NCBI RefSeq assembly: GCF_003570725.1
Contig: NZ_QWVS01000016.1
Location: 1 to 64,000, forward strand
DNA length: 64,000 bases
Direction: 5' to 3'
Source: Peribacillus asahii
GTDB lineage: Bacteria; Bacillota; Bacilli; Bacillales; DSM-1321
The stretch's first letter is position 1. Every line of letters starts with the position of its first letter. The notes beneath the pieces are model-generated. The model was given only the letters and a program-made list of their open reading frames with translations. It was not told the origin of the DNA and did not search any database. A program made the position numbers and the translations under genes. Shown here one piece after another: positions 45,620 to 54,740 of this stretch.

Positions 45620-47002
45620 ATGGAGACATACGATCTAATTATCCGCGATGGCTTAGTTGTGTTACCGACGGAAGTTAAACGAACGAATATTGCGGTGAAA
45701 GATGGCGTGATTGTTGAGGTTGCCGAGCATCTTGTTGGAGATGCTGCAGTAGAATGGCGAGCGGATGGTCAATATGTTTTCCCAGGGATGATTGATGTTC
45801 ATGTTCATTTCAGTGAGCCGGGACGTGCACATTGGGAAGGATTTGAAACTGGATCACAAATGATGGTAGCAGGAGGCTGTACAACGTATTTTGACATGCC
45901 GCTGAATGGGATCCCTTCAACGGTCCATAAAGAAGCATTGCTTGAGAAAGCCAATATAGCTGCTCAAAAATCATCTGTTGATTTTGGATTGTGGGGCGGA
46001 CTTGTTCCAGGAAATATTGCGGATTTAAGAGAGCTTGAGAAGTCCGGAGTAGTAGGGTTTAAAGCCTTTCTTTCGGCGTCTGGTAATGAAGAGTTTGAAC
46101 GAGTGGACGATCTAACCTTATTGAACGGGATGAAGACGATTGCTTCATTAGGAAAAGTATTGGCATTGCATGCTGAAAGTGAGGCCGTCACAAGCTGGTT
46201 ACAGGCAGAAAAAGTGCGGGCGGGGCTAGTCAGTGCAAAGGACTATGCTGCTGCAAGACCGGTGCTTGCGGAAGTAGAGGCTGTAGAACGGGCATTAACG
46301 TATGCAGAATTAACGGGATGTCCGCTCCATTTTGTTCACATTAGCAGTGCGGCTGCTGTTGAAAAAATTGAACTGGCCAAAAAACGAGGGCTTAATGTTA
46401 CAGTAGAAACTTGTCCGCATTATTTGCTATTTAATGATGCAGCAGTGGTAGAAAAAGGAACAGTTGCAAAATGTGCCCCACCGTTACGATCTCAATCTGA
46501 ACAAGAAAAGCTTATCGAATTATTTAAAGCAGGCAAATTTGATATGATTTCTTCTGATCATTCACCTTGTCCGTATGAATTAAAGGATCCGGCTGTTCAT
46601 AGTTTTTTTGAAGCTTGGGGAGGAATTAGCGGCGGCCAGTTTTCATTGCTGGCAGTCATTCAATTGGCAATCGAGTATGATATTCCTTTTTTCAAAATAG
46701 CTGAAATGATTGCCGCTGCTCCTGCTAAAAGATTTGGATTATCCGGTGTGAAGGGGAGTATAAAGGTCGGAATGGATGCTGATTTTGCCATTGTTTCCTT
46801 GAAGGAGCCGTTTAGGGTGACAGAGGATCGATTCTTTGCGAAGCATAAGCAAACGATTTATAACGGTCATACATTTCCTTGTACAGTCGTCGCCACAATG
46901 AATCGTGGGCGTGTTGTGTATCATAGAGGAAGCTTTAATAAATATGAAGGAAAATGGATGAAGAATAAGCGAAAAGAAGATCAGGCTACTATTTTTAAAT
47001 AA
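45620..47002 (+). CDS. pucH: Allantoinase
   Basis: A cyclic amidohydrolase that opens allantoin to allantoate. The 460-residue product has the metal motif DVHVHFSEPGRAHWEG at residues 58-73, the Lys of VGFKAFLSASGNEEF expected to be carboxylated, HAESEAV, the metal His in HFVHISS, and the metal Asp in ISSDHSPCP. AAGGAGGAG precedes the ATG four bases after the pucG stop. It is the last gene of the ureide operon. Confidence 0.94.
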   Translation: METYDLIIRDGLVVLPTEVKRTNIAVKDGVIVEVAEHLVGDAAVEWRADGQYVFPGMIDVHVHFSEPGRAHWEGFETGSQMMVAGGCTTYFDMPLNGIPSTVHKEALLEKANIAAQKSSVDFGLWGGLVPGNIADLRELEKSGVVGFKAFLSASGNEEFERVDDLTLLNGMKTIASLGKVLALHAESEAVTSWLQAEKVRAGLVSAKDYAAARPVLAEVEAVERALTYAELTGCPLHFVHISSAAAVEKIELAKKRGLNVTVETCPHYLLFNDAAVVEKGTVAKCAPPLRSQSEQEKLIELFKAGKFDMISSDHSPCPYELKDPAVHSFFEAWGGISGGQFSLLAVIQLAIEYDIPFFKIAEMIAAAPAKRFGLSGVKGSIKVGMDADFAIVSLKEPFRVTEDRFFAKHKQTIYNGHTFPCTVVATMNRGRVVYHRGSFNKYEGKWMKNKRKEDQATIFK

Positions 47003-47040
47003 AGTGAAACTTCCGTAACTGCTGGAAGTTTCACTTTCGA
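47000..47040 (+). terminator. Terminator of the ureide operon
   Basis: AAAGTGAAACTTCC and GGAAGTTTCACTTT pair exactly around a nine-base loop. The T-run is short. Confidence 0.75.
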
Positions 47041-47217
47041 AGCCACACTAGTTCAGGTAACATGGCTGGTATTTTAAAAGACGGAGAATGTTCATATGTA
47101 GAATACTTTGTCATAAAGTCTTCGAACATTTTACAATCATTGATACTTATGTAAGCGAATTTATGAATGTTCCCGATGTTAATTATCACACACCTTAACC
47201 GTTGAACTTATAAGAAA

Positions 47218-48333
47218 TCACTTTATAGCACCCATCGATTTTATGTCTATGTCTACGGAAACATCAATATTTGATTCCGCAAGGGCTTTACCCCAATGTT
47301 CCTCAACTTTTTTATATTGTTCATATTGATAGGCTCTCGCATAAAGTCCGAGTCCGATTGGATCAATTTTATTTTCTTGAATTTTCTTAATAAGAACCTT
47401 AAATCGAGAGTTCAATTCTTTTTCAATCATTTTTTCCAGTTCTTTTTCTTTTACCTTACCTACAGGAAATAATTGTTCTACAATAGTTACGGTCATATGA
47501 ATCTTATAGTTGAAATGAAATTTATCCTGGTCGTATTTGGTCTTTACTTTAGATTTAACCCTATTAACATCTATACTTAACTCGTTCTTATTAAAGATTC
47601 CTCCCTCGTCATCCAACGATTTCATAGGAATAGTAAAGGTTACTTCTTGCTTCTGTTCATCCTTTAAGATAAGTAGGAGTGACGAATCTTGGATACTGAG
47701 ACTGTCAACATACTTTCCATTCTCATTCAACAATGACACTCCAACGAATTTAAGATTTTTTTCTTTTTTTATTTCTGAAATCGAAGGAGTTAATCCCTTT
47801 TCGTACATTTGTCTATGAAGCACCTGAAGAGTGTTATTTACAGTTCTTGATCTCCCATTGTTTTTATCGATGGCTTCCTTCAAATGCAAAGCTAATTGTG
47901 GTTTATCTGCTGGTTTATAAAAAATAACGTCAGATACAGGACCATCGACTACAATAACTCTTGTATTTATGGAAAAGGTAGGATTCCGATATACCGTATC
48001 TAGGATAGAAAACCAGTCTTCATGTTCTAGTACTCGTTTTCCTAACAGTAATATTTGAATTTTCGCAGCAGTGACCTCTCCGGTTGCCAAAGCATCAAAA
48101 TATTTCCTGGATGCCCGTATTGATTTGGCCTTTAATTGATATGTTTCAACACTTTTCTTAGCATCCTTATTAAACACTGGACTTGATTCAGAAATGATTA
48201 GATTATTTTCATCATCGAGATCAACACCAAGTATCAAGGAAATCGTTAAATCCTCTAGTGGGACATGTCTTCCGCAGCTTGAAAGTATCGCGATAAGAAA
48301 AACGAGAAGAATGGCAAGACACATGCGTTTCAT
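47218..48333 (-). CDS. Ger(x)C family spore germination lipoprotein
   Basis: The C subunit of a nutrient germinant receptor. The 371-residue product has a lipoprotein signal (residues 1-20) with lipobox ILSSC, then the GerAC-type N-terminal domain (LTISLILGVDLDD) and the C-terminal domain (FPVGKVKEKELEKMIEKELNSRF, IDPIGLGLYARAY). Its start overlaps the end of gerB by four bases. The inner spore membrane is the expected location. The germinant is unknown. Confidence 0.92.
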   Translation of the reverse strand: MKRMCLAILLVFLIAILSSCGRHVPLEDLTISLILGVDLDDENNLIISESSPVFNKDAKKSVETYQLKAKSIRASRKYFDALATGEVTAAKIQILLLGKRVLEHEDWFSILDTVYRNPTFSINTRVIVVDGPVSDVIFYKPADKPQLALHLKEAIDKNNGRSRTVNNTLQVLHRQMYEKGLTPSISEIKKEKNLKFVGVSLLNENGKYVDSLSIQDSSLLLILKDEQKQEVTFTIPMKSLDDEGGIFNKNELSIDVNRVKSKVKTKYDQDKFHFNYKIHMTVTIVEQLFPVGKVKEKELEKMIEKELNSRFKVLIKKIQENKIDPIGLGLYARAYQYEQYKKVEEHWGKALAESNIDVSVDIDIKSMGAIK

Positions 48334-49429
48334 TTGATTGCCCTCCTTTTAAAAAGTCCGTGCACCCAGACATATCCCCATAAACATAAAGGAAAAGCAA
48401 AGGCAAGGATTATTCCAGCTTTTTCAATTACTTGCTGAAGGTGGGTATTTTCATCGAAACTAGGAGGAAACAACACAACGACTGCAAATTCAATTAGCAA
48501 AAAACAGGCTAAATGTTTACTATAATCTTGTTTTCCAACCAATTGACTTGTACAAAATACTGTCATAAACATGAATGGCAGGACCGTTGTAGAAATCACA
48601 AATAAATAAAAAGAAAAAAACACAATTTCCAGTCTTTCGATAAATTTAAATTCAAGAACTTTTAACATCTCAATTGTAGGTTCATTATAGATGGTAATTT
48701 CATCAGGACTATAAAAGATAAAGGCTCCTATGGTTACCATCAGGAATGCGAGCAACGAAAGTGTATTAGCAATAACAACTCCCATAGAGGCCTTCTCCTT
48801 CTTTTGTAAAAAGGGATAGAGAAAAAATGCTATTTCAAAACCTAAAAAAGAAAAAATGGACGTTTTTACAGTGGTGAGAATTGGTAACCATCCTTCCTTA
48901 AGAACAGGAAATAAATGAAGCCAATGGGCATATTTTAAAGGAATTAAATAAATGATAATCGTCCATAATGTCATAAAAAAACGAATTCAGAATACCTGCC
49001 TAATATATTGATGTTTTTCCGAGCAATTTGATAGCTAGGAATTGATAACAGCAAAATTAATACATATACCTCGGTACGGGGTAAAATCCATGCTTGGATA
49101 AAGAGAGCCTCTCTAATAAAAATAACATTAGCCAATAAAGCAAAATACAATGCAAATATGATGGTAGCTACCCTTCCAATCCATTTTCCAAAATAATGAG
49201 TTAAAAGATCAAGGATTGTTCCATTCGGATATTTCTTCATAATTTGGATGATGATCAAACTAGCCATTGTCGCAAGGAACCAAGAAATAATGATGACCAT
49301 CCAGCCATCTGTCCCTGCTTGTTCAGCTAATTCACGTGGCAGGGTTAATACGCCAACCCCCATTTGTACTCCGTGAATCAATAAAATAAATTGCCTTACT
49401 GTAATTTTATTGTTTACGTTTATCCTCAC
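48330..49429 (-). pseudogene. Ger(x)B family germinant-receptor permease, frameshifted
   Basis: Two adjacent frames together make one 366-residue GerAB-type (APC-fold) membrane protein. The first half (48971-49429, GTG start overlapping the gerA stop) covers five helices and ends ILGRYSEFVFL. The second (48330-48974) resumes with MTLWTIIIYLIPLKYAHW through the remaining helices. The break is in a run of seven T on the coding strand at 48975-48981; one extra T restores the frame as EFVFFMTLW. It may be a true mutation, a slippage site or an assembly error. Confidence 0.88.
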
Positions 49430-50961
49430 TGTTTGTCACCCTTTGGACGATTGGAGTTTGCTTTTATCATCTGAATGGCTTTTGTACTTAAAGGGCGCTT
49501 ATTGATTGCCCACTGCGGAAATCGCATAAATACATCCTTCCAATCTGGAAATCGTAAAGGTGCAATTGGACTACCATACGGAGTTCCTAAAGATTCAAGC
49601 GCAATGAAATGTCCCAGTAAAATCATTAAACCAACCGTAAGTCCCACAAATCCGAACAACGAAGCAAGTATCATCATTGGAAACCGGATGATTCGAATGG
49701 CTGAACCCATTTCATAATTAGGAATAATAAAGGAGGCCACCGCTGTCAAAGCTACAACAATCACCATGATATTACTTACAATTCCTGCATCTACAGCTGC
49801 TTGACCAATGACGATACCGCCAACAATCCCTACCGTTTGTCCAATTTTAGTTGGAAGTCGAATCCCAGCCTCCCTTAGCATTTCTAGAGTAAGCTCCATA
49901 ATAAATGCCTCAATATAAGGAGGAAAGGGAATCCGTTCTCTTGATGCACCCAAGGACAATAGCAGCTTTAAAGGAATGACTTCAAAATGAAAGGAAATAA
50001 TTGCGATATATGTAGCAGGTAGAAATATGGCCATAAAAAAACCGAAATATCTCATTAGACGAATAAAAGAAGCGACCATCCAGCGGGAGCTATAATCATC
50101 TGTGGTTTTGAAGAAGGAATCAAATGTTACAGGTCCGATTATTACATTCGGTGATCTGTCTACCACTGTTACGATTCTTCCTTGTAAAATCTCTGAGGAT
50201 GCAAAATCAGGACGTTCTGTCAATAATAGTTGAGGAAAAGGAGAGTATGGATGGTCCTCAATGTATTCTGCAAGTACACCCGCGTTTATAATGCTATCGA
50301 CATCTATTTTCTGGATTCGATTCTCAAGCTCCTTCAACACTTCTGGATTCACGACATCTGCTAGATACAAGATAAATAACTTCGATTTCCCTCTTTCACC
50401 GACAATCATTTCCTTTATTTTCAGTTCACGGTTGTGAATATGGTTACGAATTAGCGCAACATTATCATTTCCGGTCTCGGTAAATCCAACATGTGGTCCA
50501 TTTAGGGAAGATTCTATTTCTGTATCTTCAATAGGCCTTTTAGGAAAATTAGAAGTATCATAAATAAAGGCTTCTGTACGTTTATCTACAAATAAGACGC
50601 ATTCGCCATTTAAAATCGCACTCTCAATTTGTGGCCATGTATTTGTTTCTTTGATGTGACCAAGTGATACCTTTAAATCAGCCTCACTATTATCCTTGCT
50701 ATCCTCAAATAAAAGTGGGTTCAGCACATGATTAAAAATTGTCTTACTATCGGTTATTCCATTCAAATAGATTAGCGCTGCTTGGCTTTGTGTTTGTTTT
50801 ATTACTAAATACCTCACAATGAGATCAGGTGTATCACAAAAAATAGACTGGATTTCCGCAATATTGTCCATTAATTCGGAGCTTACTAGACCCTGATGGA
50901 GGCTATTATTAAGTTGTCGAGAAGAACTGGGTTTCTGATTGTATCTTCGAAAAAATAGCAT
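49426..50961 (-). CDS. Ger(x)A family spore germination protein
   Basis: The A subunit of a germinant receptor. A hydrophilic N-terminal domain (about residues 40-290, with GPHVGFTETGNDNVALIRNHI and DVDSIINAGVLAEYIED) is followed by four or five membrane helices and a conserved PIAPLRFPDWKDVFMRFPQWAI tail. A GTG at 50973 is in frame, but AGGTGG sits eight bases before the ATG at 50961. It is the first gene of the A-B-C operon. Confidence 0.92.
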   Translation of the reverse strand: MLFFRRYNQKPSSSRQLNNSLHQGLVSSELMDNIAEIQSIFCDTPDLIVRYLVIKQTQSQAALIYLNGITDSKTIFNHVLNPLLFEDSKDNSEADLKVSLGHIKETNTWPQIESAILNGECVLFVDKRTEAFIYDTSNFPKRPIEDTEIESSLNGPHVGFTETGNDNVALIRNHIHNRELKIKEMIVGERGKSKLFILYLADVVNPEVLKELENRIQKIDVDSIINAGVLAEYIEDHPYSPFPQLLLTERPDFASSEILQGRIVTVVDRSPNVIIGPVTFDSFFKTTDDYSSRWMVASFIRLMRYFGFFMAIFLPATYIAIISFHFEVIPLKLLLSLGASRERIPFPPYIEAFIMELTLEMLREAGIRLPTKIGQTVGIVGGIVIGQAAVDAGIVSNIMVIVVALTAVASFIIPNYEMGSAIRIIRFPMMILASLFGFVGLTVGLMILLGHFIALESLGTPYGSPIAPLRFPDWKDVFMRFPQWAINKRPLSTKAIQMIKANSNRPKGDKQ

Positions 50962-51085
50962 TAAGGATTCCACCTAATATTTATGATGATTTAGTTTGTA
51001 TCTTAGGGTGGAAAATCATGCATTTGTATTCTTTTTAAAAGCACATCATGTCATAGCCGTAATAAGGATAGTGTTGATTAACCGT

Positions 51086-51165
51086 GTTATATCGTATAGT
51101 TCCTTATGTTAAAATAGAGGTAACAAAAGGTTGACTCTTCTATTTGCGATATTATACGATATAAC
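51086..51165. promoter_or_regulatory. Paired TATATCGTATA dyads around the dedA promoter
   Basis: GTTATATCGTATA (51086-51098) and its exact complement TATACGATATAAC (51153-51165) lie 54 bases apart. Each contains the symmetric word TATA-TCG-TATA. The second overlaps the likely -10 of a promoter whose -35 is TTGACT (51131-51136). This looks like a two-site operator for an unknown regulator. Confidence 0.5.
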
Positions 51166-51194
51166 GAGTTAATAGGAATGTAAGGACGGTAAGC

Positions 51195-51206
51195 GGGGGG
51201 GGGGGG
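51195..51206. repeat. G12 homopolymer in the dedA leader
   Basis: Twelve consecutive G in a low-GC genome, 58 bases before the dedA start. It is a potential slippage site or sequencing-sensitive tract. Confidence 0.9.
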
Positions 51207-51264
51207 CGTGCCTAGATATTCAAATAGGAGCTCCTTCTTTTATGTATGTGAAAGGACAAACAAT

Positions 51265-51861
51265 ATGGAAGACATCATTCTTAGTATGATTGAAGCGTTT
51301 AAATCATTATCTTATTTTGGCGTTATGCTCGCTTTATGTTTTGAATTTGTGCCGGCTGAGTTGGTGCTGCCTCTTGCAGGATACTGGGTGTATCAAGGCG
51401 ATATGAACTTATATGTCGTTATTCTATTTGGAACCATTGGGGGAGTACTTGGTCCTTTGACGCTTTATGCGTTAGGAAGATATGGAGGACGCCCGCTTGT
51501 TAAGAAGTACGGAAAGTATTTTTTAATTAAGGAAGAACAAATCGATAAAGCGGATCGTTTTTTTCATAAGTATGGTGCAAGCATCGCCTTTTTGGGGCGC
51601 TTTGTTCCAGGGATTCGGACCGCGATTTCATTGCCATGCGGCATCATGAAGATGAGTGTATGGAAGTTTTCTGTATATACTTTTTTTGCTATGCTGCCCG
51701 TAACCGCAGTTTATGTCTATTTAGGGTATAAACTTGGACCGCGCTGGGAGCAGGCTGGTGAAATTTTCTCTCAATATGCAAACTATTTATTAATTCCGAT
51801 TGTCTTGTTTGTTGTTTGGCTTATTGTGAAAGCGAGAAAAAATAAACGAAAAGGTGCCTGA
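51265..51861 (+). CDS. DedA family membrane protein
   Basis: A 198-residue DedA/VTT-domain protein with about five hydrophobic segments. It carries the family blocks FEFVPAELVLPLAGYWVYQG, GGVLGPLTLYALGRYGGRPLVKKYGKY and FLGRFVPGIRTAISLPCGIMKMS, with the conserved Gly-Arg-Phe-x-Pro-Gly-x-Arg. DedA proteins are linked to undecaprenyl-phosphate or phospholipid flipping. The open frame starts at GTG 51208 right after a G12 tract, but ATG 51265 follows AAGGA at eight bases and gives the family N-terminus. Confidence 0.9.
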   Translation: MEDIILSMIEAFKSLSYFGVMLALCFEFVPAELVLPLAGYWVYQGDMNLYVVILFGTIGGVLGPLTLYALGRYGGRPLVKKYGKYFLIKEEQIDKADRFFHKYGASIAFLGRFVPGIRTAISLPCGIMKMSVWKFSVYTFFAMLPVTAVYVYLGYKLGPRWEQAGEIFSQYANYLLIPIVLFVVWLIVKARKNKRKGA

Positions 51862-51884
51862 AAAAGAGGCACCTTTTTGTTTTC
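51848..51884. terminator. Terminator after dedA
   Basis: AAAAGGTGCCT and AGGCACCTTTTT pair; the hairpin includes the dedA stop codon and also faces the YjcZ-type gene. Confidence 0.85.
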
Positions 51885-52016
51885 TTAGAAGCAGCCGCCA
51901 AATCCCCAACTAGCACCAATAATAATTAACAAAATAAATAAAACAACTAGCAATGCAAAGCCAGAGCTGTGTCCACCACAGTGTCCACCACAGCCTCCAT
52001 CAACATGACCACCCAT
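51885..52016 (-). CDS. YjcZ family small sporulation protein, 43 residues
   Basis: The minus strand encodes [20 protein letters not shown] then [20 protein letters not shown] and GCF. The Gly/His/Cys-rich head and the tail [18 protein letters not shown] are the signature of the YjcZ family, tiny membrane proteins made during sporulation in Bacillus. AGGAGG lies nine bases before the ATG. It is convergent with dedA. Confidence 0.88.
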   Translation of the reverse strand: MGGHVDGGCGGHCGGHSSGFALLVVLFILLIIIGASWGFGGCF

Positions 52017-52175
52017 TTGTGCATTCCTCCTTTGAAGCCTAGAATACATTCATACTATGCCAACTAGGCTAGATTGTTTATTGTATTGAGAAAAATGGGC
52101 GGACTTTTCATCCTTCTCATAAGATTTAACAGTTTGGATAAAATAAGTCTCAAATAAAGAACGGAGGCTTAGCTT

Positions 52176-52319
52176 ATGAAAGAAAAGAATCTAACTTCAC
52201 AGCAAAAGGAAGAGTCCTTAGATCAGCATAGTTTTGTTTGCAGTGATGAATTATTTGAAAAAGACTTGAGAGCCATTGTCGATGATACGGCTCGTGCTGA
52301 GGATGAAACTTCTATGTAA
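52176..52319 (+). CDS. Small acidic protein, 47 residues, unknown function
   Basis: Encodes MKEKNLTSQQKEESLDQHSF then VCSDELFEKDLRAIVDDTARAEDETSM. It is hydrophilic and acidic, with one Cys and no membrane segment. GGAGG stands eight bases before the ATG, and a clear terminator begins two bases after the stop. No family recognised. Confidence 0.72.
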   Translation: MKEKNLTSQQKEESLDQHSFVCSDELFEKDLRAIVDDTARAEDETSM

Positions 52320-52320
52320 A

Positions 52321-52356
52321 TGAGAAAAAGAGCTGTTTAAGCTCTTTTTTACTTTA
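52321..52356 (+). terminator. Terminator of the 47-residue gene
   Basis: AAAAAGAGCT and AGCTCTTTTTT pair around five bases. Confidence 0.85.
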
Positions 52357-52472
52357 AGGCCCTGTTAATGTTTGGCTCATTTTCGTTCTGCCCCCATGAA
52401 ATGCTCTTAATTATATAATCAATGATGTTAGTTAACAAAGTCTATTTTAGAGGAGGGACAGTCAACATGTTC

Positions 52473-52500
52473 TTGACACATTTCTAAAGTATGCTAGAAC
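52473..52500 (+). promoter_or_regulatory. Promoter of the two-component operon
   Basis: A perfect TTGACA (52473-52478) is followed after 16 bases by TAGAAC. The start of the response regulator gene is about 75 bases further on. Confidence 0.5.
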
Positions 52501-52577
52501 TATGTCTGTCAGGAGCTGTTACCTTCAATGGCGCTTGTTTTGTCAATTGATTATAATCTAGGGGGAGGGGGCATCTG

Positions 52578-53279
52578 ATGAGTATGAAAAAGATATTAGT
52601 TGTGGAAGATGAAATCGCCATTTCTATGGTGTTAAAAGCATATTTACAGCGTGCAGGGTTTGAAGTAATTCAAGTATATGATGGGCTTAAAGCAATGTCT
52701 GTATTTACGGATGTTCAGCCGGATCTTGTGTTATTAGATGTCATGTTGCCGGGGAAAGAAGGGTGGGACATCCTTAGTGAAATTCGTGAGGAAAGTGCAT
52801 GTCCAGTAATTATGTTAACAGCCTTAACGGATGTAGATTATCGATTATCTGGCTTTCAGTCGGGGGCGGATGATTATATTGCTAAACCGTTTGTAGCGGA
52901 TGAAGTTGTTGCAAGGGTGCAAGCAGTGTTGCGTCGATCACCCCGTTTTGTTACGGAGGAAAGTGAAGAGCATATTCGTAAGTTTGGAAGATTACGTGTA
53001 GACTTTCAAGCTTATACTGTAGAGCTAGACAATCAGGAAGTCAATTTAACCCCACGCGATTTGTCGTTGTTTCTTTTCTTTGCGAAGCATCCTAATCAAA
53101 TTTTTACAAGGGAGCAGTTGATTGAACACGTTTGGGGAATGGATTATGTCGGAAGTGACCGAGCGGTTGACTTGGCGATTAAACGTTTAAGGAAGGCACT
53201 TGAAGAGTGGCCTGAGTCAGAAGGAGAAATTAAAACGTTGCGTGGATTGGGGTATCAGTTAAGTGTCTATCAAAGTTAA
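52578..53279 (+). CDS. OmpR/PhoB-type response regulator
   Basis: A 233-residue two-domain regulator. The receiver has the acidic pair VVEDE at residues 8-12, phosphorylatable Asp in LLDVMLPG near residue 54, TAL, and Lys in IAKPF near residue 105. The C-terminal winged helix (NLTPRDLSLFLFFAKHPNQIFTREQLIEHVWGMDYVGSDRAVDLAIKRLRKAL) is typical. GGGGGAGGGGG precedes the ATG. The downstream kinase overlaps by 17 bases. The target genes cannot be named. Confidence 0.92.
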   Translation: MSMKKILVVEDEIAISMVLKAYLQRAGFEVIQVYDGLKAMSVFTDVQPDLVLLDVMLPGKEGWDILSEIREESACPVIMLTALTDVDYRLSGFQSGADDYIAKPFVADEVVARVQAVLRRSPRFVTEESEEHIRKFGRLRVDFQAYTVELDNQEVNLTPRDLSLFLFFAKHPNQIFTREQLIEHVWGMDYVGSDRAVDLAIKRLRKALEEWPESEGEIKTLRGLGYQLSVYQS

Positions 53280-54693
53280 AAAAAGGACGACATTATTACG
53301 GTATTGGACGACTAGATATATTATTACTTTGATGACAGGCGTGCTTATTTTATCCGTTTTTTCTTTATGGTGGATGGAAAAAACAGCACTGGAATATCGT
53401 TTAAGCCTGCTTAAGTATTTAGCAGATGAAACATCCGATCGTGCGATTAAGGATAATGGACAAATTGTTGTTGGGCCAATGTTGGCTGAAATTATTGAAG
53501 AACGGGAAAAAATCCTTCATTTGGATCAACAGCCTATTATTTATATTGTAGATGTGGACGGTACTATTATTTATACGATGCCGCAATTATACATTGAGCC
53601 TGAGGACAAGCAGCTTCCGGCTGTCATTATGGATAGTAAGGATAGCATCCAAAGAGTTGAAGTAAAGGATGACAGTCAATTATATGTTATTAAGTCTCCA
53701 ATTAATTTTGACTATGAGACAAAAGGCTGGGTCGTAATCGCTCAAGAAGAAGGAGCGTTGAAGGAAGTAAACCAAGATCACGGCTGGCTGGCGATGATGA
53801 TGGGGGCAGTACTTGTATTAGGGTGCGGTGTCATTTATGTTCTTTCACGAAAAATATCACGCCCTATTCAGAATGTTGCGAATGCTGCTGTTCAAGTACG
53901 CAAAGGAAATTACGATACTAATTTAAAAGAAGAAGAACCCCGTGAAGAAGAGATTTATGAATTAGTGGAGTCGTTTAAGGCAATGACAAGTCGATTGAAA
54001 CAAAGCGATAAAATGCGAGCTGAGATGCTTGCTGGAGTGACCCATGATTTAAAGACCCCCGTAACCTCTATAAGTGGACTTATTCAAGCTGTAAAAGATG
54101 ATGTGGTGACAGGGGAGGAAAGAAAGGAATTTTTAGATATATCTTTAAAAGAAACACAGCGATTGCAACGAATGATTGAAGATTTGTTGGACTATAATGC
54201 CATGTCTTCAGGCTCTTTTAAAATGCAAGTAGAAAAAGAAAATATGAATCAATTTATTCAGGAAATTTCCCATCGCTGGAAGGTTACACAAGAAGAACAA
54301 CAGATTGAATTAGCCATCCATCTTCCTGATGAGGTCTTATTCGGGCGAATTGATTTATTAAGAATGCAACAAATTATGATTAACTTGTTGAATAATGCTA
54401 AACAAGCAATAGAGGGGAAAGGACGTATTAGCCTGCATATATATGAAGCGGACGAAGCTTTAATCGGTATTGATATTCAAGATGATGGAAGAGGGATACC
54501 TAAACATGAACAGGATTTTATATTTGAACCATTTTATCGCGGGGAAAATAAAAAATTGAAAATTCGCGGTTTAGGATTAGGGCTTCCATTTAGCAAAATG
54601 TTGGCTAAAGCACAAAATGGTGATCTCGTTTTAAAAGAAAGCAGTGAAAGAGGAACGACTTTCACTTTATATATTGAAAAAAGCCAGGCATAA
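53263..54693 (+). CDS. Sensor histidine kinase
   Basis: A 476-residue membrane kinase: TM1 (about residues 15-35), an extracytoplasmic sensor, TM2 (about 175-195), HAMP, a HisKA domain with the phospho-His in AGVTHDLKTPVTSISG, and an ATPase domain with the N box LLNNAKQAIEG, DDGRGIP and GLGLGLPFSK. The GTG start lies within the last codons of the response regulator gene, so translation is coupled. The signal is unknown. Confidence 0.92.
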   Translation: MSIKVKKRTTLLRYWTTRYIITLMTGVLILSVFSLWWMEKTALEYRLSLLKYLADETSDRAIKDNGQIVVGPMLAEIIEEREKILHLDQQPIIYIVDVDGTIIYTMPQLYIEPEDKQLPAVIMDSKDSIQRVEVKDDSQLYVIKSPINFDYETKGWVVIAQEEGALKEVNQDHGWLAMMMGAVLVLGCGVIYVLSRKISRPIQNVANAAVQVRKGNYDTNLKEEEPREEEIYELVESFKAMTSRLKQSDKMRAEMLAGVTHDLKTPVTSISGLIQAVKDDVVTGEERKEFLDISLKETQRLQRMIEDLLDYNAMSSGSFKMQVEKENMNQFIQEISHRWKVTQEEQQIELAIHLPDEVLFGRIDLLRMQQIMINLLNNAKQAIEGKGRISLHIYEADEALIGIDIQDDGRGIPKHEQDFIFEPFYRGENKKLKIRGLGLGLPFSKMLAKAQNGDLVLKESSERGTTFTLYIEKSQA

Positions 54694-54740
54694 AACAAAA
54701 AGCCTTTTCCAAAAATAAGGAAAAGGCTTTTTGTTTTATA
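54691..54740. terminator. Bidirectional terminator
   Basis: AAAACAAAAAGCCTTTTCC and GGAAAAGGCTTTTTGTTTT pair, serving the kinase (+) and the Spx paralogue (-). Confidence 0.9.

Noticed and set aside
52461-52486. Six-codon frame (ATG at 52467) with GGAGGG upstream
   Set aside because: It overlaps the -35 of the two-component promoter, is too short to judge, and is most likely chance.
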